Below are positions 48,671 through 56,734 of a stretch of 64,000 nucleotides of DNA, in pieces (the stretch's first letter is position 1; each line of letters begins with the position of its first letter). A model generated the notes under the pieces. It saw nothing but the letters and a program-made list of their open reading frames with translations. It ran no database searches and was not told the DNA's origin. Origin of the DNA: Tardiphaga sp. (GTDB taxonomy: Bacteria > Pseudomonadota > Alphaproteobacteria > Rhizobiales > Xanthobacteraceae); contig NZ_JAQGJT010000069.1 in assembly GCF_028290495.1 (NCBI RefSeq), forward strand, positions 1 through 64,000, in the 5' to 3' direction. Position numbers and translations under genes: made by a program.

Positions 48671-49573
48671 ATGGCCCCGCCCCGCGCCTACTGGAAAGGC
48701 TCCCTTAAACTCTCGCTCGTCACTTGCCCCGTCGCGCTCTATCCGGCCTCGACCACGGTCGAGAAAACCCGCTTCCACATGATCAACACACAAACCGGCA
48801 ACCGCCTGAAGCAGCAGATGATCGACGCCGAGACCGGCGACGTCGTCGAGAAAGAACAAAAGGGCCGCGGCTACGAGGTAGCCAAGGGCGAATATATCGA
48901 GATCGCCAAGGAAGACCTCGACGAGGTGCAGATCGAGAGCAACCACACGATCGATATCGACAGCTTCGTGCCGCGGGACGAGATCGATAAACGCTATCTC
49001 AACAATCCCTATTACATCGCCCCCGACGGCAAGGCCGGCATGGAAGCCTTCGCGGTGATCCGCGACGCCATGAAGGACAAGGATCGCGTGGCATTGGCGC
49101 GCATCGTGCTGACCAATCGCGAGCACATCATTGCCATCGAGCCGCTGGGCCAGGGCCTGATCGGCACCACGTTGCGTTACCCCTACGAGGTGCGCGACGA
49201 GGAAGACTATTTCGACGACATCAAGAACCCGAAGATCTCAAAGGACATGATCGACCTTGCGGTCCACATCCTCGACAGCAAGGCTGCGCATTTCGATCCC
49301 TCGAAATTCGAGGACCACTATGAGACCGCGCTGAAGAAACTGGTCGCGAGCAAGGTGTCCGGCAAGCCGGTGAAGACGGCGGAGAAGGAAGACCGCCCCG
49401 ACAATGTGATCAGCCTGATGGACGCGCTCAAGCAGAGCCTGAAGGGTGGCAAGGCTGCAGCCCCGGCGAAAGCTTCGGCCACGGCCAAGAGGGCAACCGC
49501 AGCGCGCCCCGCGCGTCGTCCCGCCAAGAAGGCCGTGCACCGCTCGCCGGCGCGCCAGCGCAAGGCCGGCTGA
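48671..49573 (+). CDS. ku: Ku protein (NHEJ end-binding)
   Basis: 300 residues, starting MAPPRAYWKGSLKLSLVTCP as in bacterial Ku. The beta-barrel core spans about residues 5-245, with TNREHIIAIEPLGQGLIGTT and YEVRDEEDYF. The tail from about 255 is a Lys/Ala/Arg/Pro-rich basic extension of about 45 residues (KKAVHRSPARQRKAG end), expected to bind DNA non-specifically. Homodimeric ring that binds DNA ends and recruits LigD. Divergent from ligD. Confidence 0.96.
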   Translation: MAPPRAYWKGSLKLSLVTCPVALYPASTTVEKTRFHMINTQTGNRLKQQMIDAETGDVVEKEQKGRGYEVAKGEYIEIAKEDLDEVQIESNHTIDIDSFVPRDEIDKRYLNNPYYIAPDGKAGMEAFAVIRDAMKDKDRVALARIVLTNREHIIAIEPLGQGLIGTTLRYPYEVRDEEDYFDDIKNPKISKDMIDLAVHILDSKAAHFDPSKFEDHYETALKKLVASKVSGKPVKTAEKEDRPDNVISLMDALKQSLKGGKAAAPAKASATAKRATAARPARRPAKKAVHRSPARQRKAG

Positions 49574-49653
49574 TCGTTAGAAAGCCGTTGATACCAACCG
49601 GGAAGTCATCCCCGCGAGAGTGCAGGGACGACCCGTTGCGAGATCGAGCGCAG

Positions 49654-49935
49654 TTATTTCTTACTGGATTTCTTTTTCGCCGCGGTTTTCCTTGCCGCGG
49701 TTTTCCTGGTTGTTTTCTTGGCTATTATCTTGGCCGCTTTCTTCACGACCTTCCTGGCTGATTTCTTCTTTGGCACCTTCTTGCCTTCGGCACGGGCTTC
49801 CGACAGGCCGATCGCGATCGCCTGCTTGCGGCTCTTCACCGTCTTGCCGGATTTCCCGCTCTTCAGCGTGCCGGCCTTGCGCTTCTTCATCGAGCGCTCG
49901 ACGTTCGCCGAGGCCTTTTTCGAATACTTTGCCAT
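49654..49935 (-). CDS. Lys-rich DUF6496-type protein with histone H1-like tail
   Basis: 93 residues from an ATG with a strong GGAGGT site. The first half MAKYSKKASANVERSMKKRK followed by a GTLKSGKSGKTVKSRKQAIA segment is the DUF6496 pattern; the second half is almost only Lys, Ala, Arg and Thr (KKTTRKTAARKTAAKKKSSKK-like), resembling histone H1 or HU-type tails. Very basic, so DNA or RNA binding is likely. Convergent with ku. Confidence 0.75.
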   Translation of the reverse strand: MAKYSKKASANVERSMKKRKAGTLKSGKSGKTVKSRKQAIAIGLSEARAEGKKVPKKKSARKVVKKAAKIIAKKTTRKTAARKTAAKKKSSKK

Positions 49936-50119
49936 TGATGATACCTCCATGATTGACCGGAAATAATCTTGGCAGCGGATGATCGTTCCTGTCTGGACGT
50001 CGCGGGTCTTTATGCCGTCCCTATATCTCGGCCCCCCGACACGTCTCGTTTTCAAATGGCCACCGGTCCATCTTGTGGGGCGCGGTCGCTGTTGGGACCG
50101 CTGACAGACGAGACAGGCC

Positions 50120-50581
50120 ATGCAAGTCTTTCGCACCTTAGAGGACGTCACCGCCGAGCCGGCGTTCGCCGCCAGCACCACCCCGACTACGGCATTGTTC
50201 ACCGAATTGCTCGCGACCGCCTGTGAAGGCGGTGAGCCGATGCATCAGGTAGTCGCCGTGACCAGGTTGAAAGTGCTGATCGCAGCAAGGGCCTGGAACG
50301 ACGCCGCATTGGCGCTGGTGGCGCTGCAACTGCCGAACTGGCGGGTACGCCGCCTCGTTTATGACGACGGCGAATGGTATTGCGCGCTCTCCAGCCGCTC
50401 CGCCATGCCGGAATGGTTGGATACGCCAACCGAAGCGCACCATCCGTGCATGGCGCTGGCGATCGTCAGCGCCTTGCTCGCGGCCACCGCCGACCTCGCG
50501 CCGTCGCACCTCACCTCCGCCCCGGCGTCGCCTCTCGGTGACGCCGAATTCCAGCCGGTGCTGTGCGACAACTTCGCCTGA
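50120..50581 (+). CDS. Unknown cytoplasmic protein
   Basis: 153 residues. I recognise no domain. It has an amphipathic helical centre (VTRLKVLIAARAWNDAALAL) and a Trp/Arg-containing strand region (LPNWRVRRLVYDDGEWYCAL), with no signal peptide. It is followed 46 bp later by another small gene on the same strand. The composition and codon choice resemble the neighbours, and the downstream gene has a good ribosome-binding site, so it is probably real. Confidence 0.6.
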   Translation: MQVFRTLEDVTAEPAFAASTTPTTALFTELLATACEGGEPMHQVVAVTRLKVLIAARAWNDAALALVALQLPNWRVRRLVYDDGEWYCALSSRSAMPEWLDTPTEAHHPCMALAIVSALLAATADLAPSHLTSAPASPLGDAEFQPVLCDNFA

Positions 50582-50627
50582 GCACCGGCGACTTCATCCC
50601 CCGACTACCCTCCCCAGGAGACTTCAA

Positions 50628-50906
50628 GTGGAAATCGCCGAACCTCCCTCATGTCGCACGTCCCTTGTTCTGATAGGCCGCAACAGCCGCGGCCAGTGGG
50701 TCGTGCAGGAGCAGAATGGCCTCTATGGCGGCCTGTTCACCCACCGCGCCGCCGCCGTGCGCTACGCTTTGTTCGAGAACGGCCAACATCCCGAAGCCAT
50801 CATCGCCATCGGCTGCCTGCTTGAGCTGGATATGGCGGCACAGCCATCAGCCGCTGTCATGGCGCTCGCCGCGGTGCCCGCCGAGACCACCGCGCACGCG
50901 GCCTGA
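50628..50906 (+). CDS. Small unknown protein
   Basis: 92 residues from a GTG preceded by CCAGGAGAC. The core LVLIGRNSRGQWVVQEQNGL followed by YGGLFTHRAAAVRYALFENG is one compact alpha/beta unit that I have seen as a short hypothetical in Bradyrhizobium, but without known function. A long overlapping frame starting at 50361 is inside the previous gene in another phase and was not used. Ends 10 bp before the DapA-like gene. Confidence 0.65.
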   Translation: MEIAEPPSCRTSLVLIGRNSRGQWVVQEQNGLYGGLFTHRAAAVRYALFENGQHPEAIIAIGCLLELDMAAQPSAAVMALAAVPAETTAHAA

Positions 50907-50916
50907 GCCATTTCCC

Positions 50917-51816
50917 ATGACCTCCGCATTGGACTATCCGTGGCTGGCCGGCGTCATCGCCGACCTGCCGACACCGTTCGACGAGCACGACGGCATCGAC
51001 CTCATCGCCTTCGCTCGTCTCTGCGAACAGCAGGTGGAAGCCGACGTCAGCGCACTGCTGGTCGGCGAGACCATGGGCGAACTCCCCACGCTGACCATCG
51101 ACGAACACGACGCCCTGGTCCGGACCGCCGTGGCAACGGCGCGCGGCCGCGTCAAGGTGATCGCCGGCGCCGGCTCGAACGCCACTGCTCACGCCATCAC
51201 GCTGACGCAAAACGTCGAAGCTGCGGGCGCCGACGCCATCCTCTCCGTCGTGCCGTATTACAACAGGCCGACCCAGGCCGGCATCGCAGCGCATTTCCGC
51301 GCTGTTGCGGCAGCCACGTCGCTGCCGATCATCGTACACGATGCACCCTGCCGCACGATGCGGCCGCTCGCGGACGAGACGTTGTTGCAGCTTGCGGAGT
51401 CCGCGCAATTCATCGGCCTGTGCGACGGCAGCGGCGACATCACCCGCCCGCTGCGGCTGCGCGGTGGCCTGCCGCGCGGCTTTCGGCTGCTGTCGGGCCA
51501 CAACGCCACGACCATGGCGTTCCTGTTCTACGCAGGCGACGGCAGCATCTGCTCGATCGCCAGCATCACGCCCGGCCTGATGCACGAACTGTATCAGACG
51601 GGCCGACAGCAAGGAGCGGTCTACGCCACCCACCTGATGGACAGGATCGCACCACTTGCCACCGTGCTGGCGCAGGATGCGACGCCGGCGTCGCTGAAAT
51701 ACGCGCTCAGCCTGCGCGATCTGTGCTTGCCCCGTGTGCGGCTGCCGATCGTGGCATTGGCGAGACCTGAAAAAACCGCCATCGCGGAAGCGATGGCGGC
51801 GGCATTAGGGCCTTAG
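50917..51816 (+). CDS. DapA/NAL-superfamily protein lacking the Schiff-base lysine
   Basis: 299 residues with a whole TIM-barrel frame of the dihydrodipicolinate synthase family: AGVIADLPTPFDEHDGIDLI, VIAGAGSNATAHAITLTQNV, and VVPYYNRPTQAGIAAHF with Tyr114/Tyr115. At the position of the catalytic lysine (GIKEATG in DapA) the protein has GLCDGSG, so Lys is replaced by Cys169. The substrate-binding TTGES motif is also altered, to ETMGEL with one extra residue. It therefore should not make a lysine Schiff base and is either a catalytically different enzyme or a pseudoenzyme. It is the third of three co-oriented small-operon genes. Confidence 0.8.
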   Translation: MTSALDYPWLAGVIADLPTPFDEHDGIDLIAFARLCEQQVEADVSALLVGETMGELPTLTIDEHDALVRTAVATARGRVKVIAGAGSNATAHAITLTQNVEAAGADAILSVVPYYNRPTQAGIAAHFRAVAAATSLPIIVHDAPCRTMRPLADETLLQLAESAQFIGLCDGSGDITRPLRLRGGLPRGFRLLSGHNATTMAFLFYAGDGSICSIASITPGLMHELYQTGRQQGAVYATHLMDRIAPLATVLAQDATPASLKYALSLRDLCLPRVRLPIVALARPEKTAIAEAMAAALGP

Positions 51817-51826
51817 TGCAGATGGC

Positions 51827-52033
51827 CTAGCGATCGGCCATGCCATTTCTCGCGGCCTTTGCGCCGGCCTGCTTCTCCCGCCATTTCGGGCCGGGCCCGC
51901 GCATGTAATGCGCCTCGCGACGATAGCTGACCGGCGCATCCCACAGGCCGCGCAGATGCTTCAGAAATACCGCGGCGTATTTGCCGTAGGAACTGACCCG
52001 CGCGAACATCGCGGCCGAGCGATCGTGGCTCAT
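51827..52033 (-). CDS. Small basic unknown protein
   Basis: 68 residues, starting MSHDRSAAMFARVSSYGKYA and rich in Arg and Lys towards the end (GPKWREKQAGAKAARNG). Its start overlaps the stop of the 52030-52314 gene by 4 bp, a coupling that supports both. No recognised domain. Confidence 0.5.
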   Translation of the reverse strand: MSHDRSAAMFARVSSYGKYAAVFLKHLRGLWDAPVSYRREAHYMRGPGPKWREKQAGAKAARNGMADR

Positions 52034-52314
52034 GTGGCCCTCCGATCGTTGATGCGGGATTTCGGCACACGGATGCCGTGGGGCTCAAGGTGGCGCTGCG
52101 CGCGGCGCATCTTGTCAGCCACCAGAGCCACGCGGATGGCGGCGAAGAAACCCTTGACGTGGCGGACGGCATGGCGCGCCAGAATCTGCAGCCGCTTCCA
52201 GTGCATCTCGCCGGAATGATGGACGATCGGCGCCTGGTTGCGGCTGATCAGCCAGGAGCGGTAGGCGTCGTCACCTGCGAGATCATGAAGCTCGTTTTCG
52301 CGTGAAAAAAACAT
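52030..52314 (-). CDS. Small unknown protein with conserved-looking amino terminus
   Basis: 94 residues from the ATG at 52314. The start MFFSRENELHDLAGDDAYRS and IVHHSGEMHWKRLQILARHA is familiar to me as a short hypothetical in Bradyrhizobium; there is one weakly hydrophobic helix (GFFAAIRVALVADK) and an otherwise basic tail. A longer frame to 52470 exists, but only the ATG at 52314 gives a sensible protein. Function unknown. Confidence 0.55.
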   Translation of the reverse strand: MFFSRENELHDLAGDDAYRSWLISRNQAPIVHHSGEMHWKRLQILARHAVRHVKGFFAAIRVALVADKMRRAQRHLEPHGIRVPKSRINDRRAT

Positions 52315-52429
52315 GGTCGTTGTCCGTCTTCCATATCCGCCGGGCCAGCGCGCGACGTTGAAGGGAAGATGCGGAGAACGGCATATGAAATCGAGACGGA
52401 GTGTCGGACCGGTTTTATAGGCGCGGCAT

Positions 52430-52463
52430 AAAAAAGCCGGGAGGGACGTGCGTCCCTCCCGGC
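52430..52463 (-). terminator. Intrinsic terminator of the MFS transporter gene
   Basis: Perfect 13-bp arms GCCGGGAGGGACG (52436-52448) and its complement (52451-52463) with a 2-nt loop. Six A residues before the left arm become a U-run on the minus strand, immediately after the transporter stop at 52477. Confidence 0.88.
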
Positions 52464-52476
52464 CATTCATCAGAAA

Positions 52477-54129
52477 TCAGAAAATCCGGACCGCGTTCTG
52501 CAGCGTGATCCAGATGCCCCACGCCAGCGGGATGCCGACGAAGGCCCAGAAGGCCGCGGTCCTTGCGTCGAGGCCGCCCTTGCCGATGCCGTACGAACCG
52601 CCGCCGACATTGGCGGCCGCCGCGCCCTTGGCCTGCAAGGCCGCGACTTCTTCCGGCTTCATGAACCAGTGCGCCGCCAGCGGCCGAACCAGGAAGTTGC
52701 AGATCAGGCCGACCACCAGCATGCCGGCGAGGATGTACATCGTGAAGTCGTAGACCCGTGCCTGCGGAACGCCGGCGGCGATCTGGAACTCACGGATGTA
52801 GTTCACGACCACCGGGCCGATGATGCCCGCGGTCGCCCATGCCGTCAGCAGCCGGCCGTGGATCGCGCCGACGAACTGGGTGCCGAAGATATCCGCGAGA
52901 TAGGCCGGGATGGTCGCAAAGCCGCCGCCATACATCGACAGGATGATGCAGAACGCGGCGACGAACAGCGCCTTGCTGCCCATCGCGGCGAAGGTCGGCG
53001 CGAACGCGTACAGCACGATGCCGAGAAGGAAGAAGGTGTAGTAAGTGTTCTTGCGGCCGATCTTGTCCGACAGCGAGGCCCAGAAGAACCGGCCGCCGAT
53101 GTTGAACAGTGAGATCAGGCCGGTGAAGCCGGCGGCGATCGCCGCGATGGCGGTCTTCTGCTCCGGCGTCAGCGAGGCGAACGGCACGCCGGGCAGCCCG
53201 ATCAGGTTGCCGGCGAAAATCTCCTGCAGCATCGGCGACGCCATGCCGATGACGCCGATTCCGGCGGAAACGTTGAGGCAGAGCACGCCCCAGATCAGCC
53301 AGAACTGCTTGGTCTTGTGCGCATTGTCGAGATGCACATGGCCCGTGGTGATCATCGCATCGGCCTTCACCGGCGGGGTCCAGCCTTCAGGACGCCAGTT
53401 CGGCGGCGTGATGCGGTAGGAGAACGCGCCGATGGTCATGAACACGAAATAGATCAAGCCCATTGCGAGGAAGGTCTGCCAGACACCGACACTGGTCGGG
53501 GTCTTGAAGTAGGTCAGCAGCATGTTGGCGAGCGGTGCACCGATCATCGCGCCGCCGCCGAAGCCCATGATCGCCATGCCGGTTGCCATGCCCCGGCGAT
53601 CCGGGAACCATTTCACCAGTGTAGATACCGGCGAGATATAGCCGAGGCCGAGCCCGATGCCGCCGATCACACCGGACCCGATCCATAGCAGCCACAATTG
53701 ATGGGTGTAGATACCGATGGCACCGAGCACGAGACCACCGCACCAGCACAGTGCCGAAACAAAGCCGGCCTTGCGCGGCCCTACGCGCTCAAGCCAGCCG
53801 CCCCAGATCGCCGCGGAGACGCCGAGCAGCACGAAAAACAGCGTGAACATCCAGCCGAGGCTCGCCACCCGCCAATCGCAAGTGGTTGTGAACAACTCGG
53901 TCATCAGGCTCATATCGGCACAGACCTTCGGCGCGTTGCCGCCGATGGCGCGTGACAGCGGAAGCCAGAAAACGCTGAAGCCGTAGGCCATGCCGATGCA
54001 CAGATGGATGCAGAGCGCGGCGGGCGGGACCAGCCAGCGGTTGAAACCGGCGGTCGCAATAATGCGTTCGCGTTCGAAGATGCCGGGCCGCGTGCCGGGC
54101 ACATTGCCGATGCTACCAATGGATGTCAT
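52477..54129 (-). CDS. MFS transporter, oxalate/formate antiporter-like (OFA family)
   Basis: 550 residues from the ATG at 54129, preceded by GGGGAGG. About twelve to fourteen membrane helices. Motifs resemble OxlT relatives: LCIHLCIGMAYGFSVFWLPL in helix 1, GYISPVSTLVKWFPDRRGMA after helix 4, and GFGGGAMIGAPLANMLL. A larger hydrophilic insertion follows helix 6 (PPNWRPEGWTPPVKADAMIT). OFA carriers exchange small carboxylates such as oxalate and formate across the inner membrane, but the substrate here is not determined. Monocistronic with its own terminator; the last helix is followed by a short tail. Confidence 0.88.
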   Translation of the reverse strand: MTSIGSIGNVPGTRPGIFERERIIATAGFNRWLVPPAALCIHLCIGMAYGFSVFWLPLSRAIGGNAPKVCADMSLMTELFTTTCDWRVASLGWMFTLFFVLLGVSAAIWGGWLERVGPRKAGFVSALCWCGGLVLGAIGIYTHQLWLLWIGSGVIGGIGLGLGYISPVSTLVKWFPDRRGMATGMAIMGFGGGAMIGAPLANMLLTYFKTPTSVGVWQTFLAMGLIYFVFMTIGAFSYRITPPNWRPEGWTPPVKADAMITTGHVHLDNAHKTKQFWLIWGVLCLNVSAGIGVIGMASPMLQEIFAGNLIGLPGVPFASLTPEQKTAIAAIAAGFTGLISLFNIGGRFFWASLSDKIGRKNTYYTFFLLGIVLYAFAPTFAAMGSKALFVAAFCIILSMYGGGFATIPAYLADIFGTQFVGAIHGRLLTAWATAGIIGPVVVNYIREFQIAAGVPQARVYDFTMYILAGMLVVGLICNFLVRPLAAHWFMKPEEVAALQAKGAAAANVGGGSYGIGKGGLDARTAAFWAFVGIPLAWGIWITLQNAVRIF

Positions 54130-54329
54130 GAAACCTCCCCATGCAGCCGCCTTTGTTGGCAGCTTGCGATCTACATTGATCGTGATTGCATTCCCCGACG
54201 ACGCTCCGAAACGCATTCGGCTACGTCGCCATTCCAACCGGACAGGGCCAGAACGGTGCGCGCGAGTCGATAGTAAAAAAGTCTGGCTCCGTGAATTCTT
54301 TCAACGGGTTCCTCTGCATCGCAGCAATT

Positions 54330-54578
54330 TCAATTCTGAATTTCTATCGCCCCATTGCACTTCTCGATCGTAAAAATGATCAGCGCGTCGCGACGCGTAG
54401 AACTGTCGAGACGATCGCCGCTCTGCTGCACCATCGCGGGAATATCGATCACGGCCATCGGATCGGTGCAGTGCACTTCAAGGCGATCGCCGGGCAACAG
54501 CCGCTGCATCGCCTTGCGCGTCAGCAGCGCCGGGAGCGGGCATTTCAGGCCGGTGAGATCGAGGATCGTGATGGTCAT
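54330..54578 (-). CDS. TusA-like sulfurtransferase family protein
   Basis: 82 residues with the TusA/SirA/YedF core [18 protein letters not shown], in which the cysteine of the CPxP motif carries persulfide in sulfur relay. The two-layer alpha/beta pattern with [20 protein letters not shown] follows. It is divergent from mobA, 73 bp away, so a link to molybdenum-cofactor sulfuration or general sulfur transfer is possible but not shown. Confidence 0.85.
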   Translation of the reverse strand: MTITILDLTGLKCPLPALLTRKAMQRLLPGDRLEVHCTDPMAVIDIPAMVQQSGDRLDSSTRRDALIIFTIEKCNGAIEIQN

Positions 54579-54651
54579 CTCGCAGTCGTTTTGGGGGCCG
54601 CCGTGCGGTGGCGTTATAGCCGCCCACGGTAGAATGTCATATGCAGTTTGC

Positions 54652-55284
54652 ATGACCCGCTGTGACATCCCTACCCCCGCCGTGATCCTTGCCGGCGGCC
54701 TCGCCCGCCGCATGGGCGGCGGCGACAAGCCGATGCGCGAGATCGGCGGACGCAGCCTGTTGCAGCGCGTCATCGACCGCCTCGCGCCGCAATGCGACGG
54801 CTTGATCCTCAACGCCAATGGCGACGCCGCGCGCTTCGACGGCTTCGGACTGCCGGTGATCGCCGACAGCGTGGCAGATTTCCCAGGGCCCCTCGCCGGC
54901 ATTCTGGCGGCGCTCGACTGGACGGCGACGAACCGGCCCGACGTTCAGTGGATGCTGAGCGCCGCCGGCGACTGCCCGTTCCTGCCGCGCGATCTGGTGA
55001 AACAGCTGCATCAAGCCCGCTGCAAAGAAGGCGCGCAGCTCGCAGTGGCTGCTTCCGCGGGACAGTCGCATCCGGTGATCGGGTTGTGGGATGTGCGCCT
55101 GCGCGACGAACTGCGCCACGCGCTGGTGGCCGAGGACATCCGCAAGGTCGGCCGCTTCACCGGACGCTACCCATTGGCAACGGTGGAGTGGCCGGCTGCG
55201 CCGCTCGATCCGTTCTTCAATACCAATACGATGGAAGATATCGCCGAGGCCGAACGGCTGGCGTTGATCGACGACAGGGCCTGA
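54652..55284 (+). CDS. mobA: Molybdenum cofactor guanylyltransferase MobA
   Basis: 210 residues. The nucleotidyltransferase motif [20 protein letters not shown] starts near residue 9, followed by [17 protein letters not shown] and the metal-binding [14 protein letters not shown]. The end [14 protein letters not shown] is typical. MobA attaches GMP to molybdopterin for DMSO-reductase-family enzymes. mobB is not adjacent. Start at ATG 54652; longer frames on this strand run through the TusA-like gene. Confidence 0.94.
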   Translation: MTRCDIPTPAVILAGGLARRMGGGDKPMREIGGRSLLQRVIDRLAPQCDGLILNANGDAARFDGFGLPVIADSVADFPGPLAGILAALDWTATNRPDVQWMLSAAGDCPFLPRDLVKQLHQARCKEGAQLAVAASAGQSHPVIGLWDVRLRDELRHALVAEDIRKVGRFTGRYPLATVEWPAAPLDPFFNTNTMEDIAEAERLALIDDRA

Positions 55285-55339
55285 CCTAAGCTCCCTTGCA
55301 TCAAGCGGCCGAAGCGCCGCGGTTTCGGGAGGCGACTTC

Positions 55340-56548
55340 ATGTACGTCACAAGACTGTCCGTTGTCAGCATCTTCGCACTCGCATTGTTTTCGTCCGCCG
55401 CTTCCGCACAGCTCTCCGACGACGTCGTCAGGATCGGCGTGCTCACCGACATGACCGGTCCGTCTTCGACGCCGTCGGGCCAGGGCTCGGTCACCGCGGC
55501 GCAGATGGCGGTGGAGGATTTTGGCGGCAGCGTGCTCGGCAAGCCGATCTCGATCATCGTCGGCGATCACCAGATCAAGCCGGACGTCGGCGCCGCTTTG
55601 GCGCGCCGCTGGTACGATATCGACCAGGTCGACCTAATCGTCGACGTGCCGGTCTCGGCCGTGGGCCTGGCTGTGCAGAACGTCGCCAACGACCGCAAGA
55701 AACTGCTCATCGTCCATTCCACGGGCGCCGCGGACTTCCACGGAAAATTCTGCTCGCCCTATGCGATGCAGTGGGTGTTCGACACCCGCGCGCTGGCCGT
55801 CGGCACGGCGCAGGAGGTGGTGAAGCGCGGCGGCGACAGCTGGTACTTCATCACCGACGATATCGCGTTCGGCCATGCGCTGGAGCGCGATGCCTCCGCC
55901 GTCATCAGCAGGGCCGGCGGCAAAGTGCTGGGCGCAGCACGGCCGCCGTTCGGCACCTCCGACATGTCGTCCTTCTTGCTGCAGGCGCAGGCCTCGAAGG
56001 CCAAGATCATCGGCATCGCCGGCGGCCCGCCGAACAACATCAACGAGATCAAGACCGCCGGCGAATTCGGCATCCTGAAGGGCGGCCAGCAGATGGCGGC
56101 GCTGCTGGCACTGATCACCGATATCGATTCGCTCGGCCTGCAAAACGCGCAGGGCCTGCTGCTGACCACCGCGTTCTACTGGGACATGGACGACCGGACC
56201 CGCCAATGGTCGAAGCGCTATTTCGAGAAGATGAAGCGAATGCCGACGATGTGGCAGGCCGGGGTGTATTCCTCGGTGATCGCCTATCTCAACGCGGTCC
56301 GCGACGCCGGCACCGACGAGCCGCTGAAGGTGGCCGCGAAGATGCGCGAGAAACCGATCGATGATTTCTTCGCCCGCAACGGAAAACTGCGCGAGGACGG
56401 GCTGATGGTGCACGACCTGATGCTGGTGCAGGTCAAATCGCCGGAAGAGTCGAAATATCCGTGGGACTACTACAAGATCCTGGCGAAGATTTCCGGCGAG
56501 GATGCGTTCGGCCCGCCGGACCCGGCCTGCGGATTGGGGAAGAAGTAA
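55340..56548 (+). CDS. ABC transporter substrate-binding protein (branched-chain amino-acid type)
   Basis: 402 residues with signal peptide MYVTRLSVVSIFALALFSSA (cleavage near ASAQ). The fold is Peripla_BP_6/LivJ: VVRIGVLTDMTGPSSTPSGQ, AAQMAVEDFGGSVLGKPISI, and WYFITDDIAFGHALERDASA. These proteins bind hydrophobic amino acids or aromatic and short-chain acids and feed an ABC importer; no LivHMGF genes are adjacent, so it is an orphan. The ligand is unknown. A dispersed repeat follows. Confidence 0.88.
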   Translation: MYVTRLSVVSIFALALFSSAASAQLSDDVVRIGVLTDMTGPSSTPSGQGSVTAAQMAVEDFGGSVLGKPISIIVGDHQIKPDVGAALARRWYDIDQVDLIVDVPVSAVGLAVQNVANDRKKLLIVHSTGAADFHGKFCSPYAMQWVFDTRALAVGTAQEVVKRGGDSWYFITDDIAFGHALERDASAVISRAGGKVLGAARPPFGTSDMSSFLLQAQASKAKIIGIAGGPPNNINEIKTAGEFGILKGGQQMAALLALITDIDSLGLQNAQGLLLTTAFYWDMDDRTRQWSKRYFEKMKRMPTMWQAGVYSSVIAYLNAVRDAGTDEPLKVAAKMREKPIDDFFARNGKLREDGLMVHDLMLVQVKSPEESKYPWDYYKILAKISGEDAFGPPDPACGLGKK

Positions 56549-56562
56549 TACGGAAGATCGCG

Positions 56563-56632
56563 AGTCTCTCTCGCCTTCTCCCCTTGTGGGAGAAGGTGGC
56601 GCGGACAAAATCCGCGTCGAATGAGGGGCCGC
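56563..56632. repeat. Dispersed repeat (CTTCTCCCCTTGTGGGAGAAGG family)
   Basis: The stem is CCTTCTCCC-cttgt-GGGAGAAGG followed by TGGCGCGGACAAAATCCGCG, itself a hairpin, and GATGAGGGG-like ending. This compound element recurs widely between genes in alphaproteobacteria. It lies between the binding-protein gene and mbfA. Confidence 0.7.
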
Positions 56633-56705
56633 GCGACACGATAACCTGTCCCATCGCTCGAAAAGCCGGGAGCCACTTGCAACCGGAGAAAGATGCCCCT
56701 AATAA

Positions 56706-56728
56706 CTCTTTAGAATTATTCTAAAGAG
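56706..56728. promoter_or_regulatory. ICE-type (Irr-binding) operator at mbfA
   Basis: A perfect 23-bp palindrome, with 11-bp arms CTCTTTAGAAT and ATTCTAAAGAG around one T. The core TTTAGAA-N3-TTCTAAA corresponds to the iron-control element bound by the heme-responsive regulator Irr. Its right arm contains the ribosome-binding sequence AAAGAG of mbfA, so Irr binding would block expression when iron is scarce. Confidence 0.75.
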
Positions 56729-56734
56729 ATGCCC

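Noticed and set aside
49964..49989. Possible EcfG-type promoter for the Lys-rich DUF6496 gene (GGAAC on the minus strand)
   Set aside because: With a 16-bp spacer the -10 would be GATT and with 17 ATTA, too far from CGTT.
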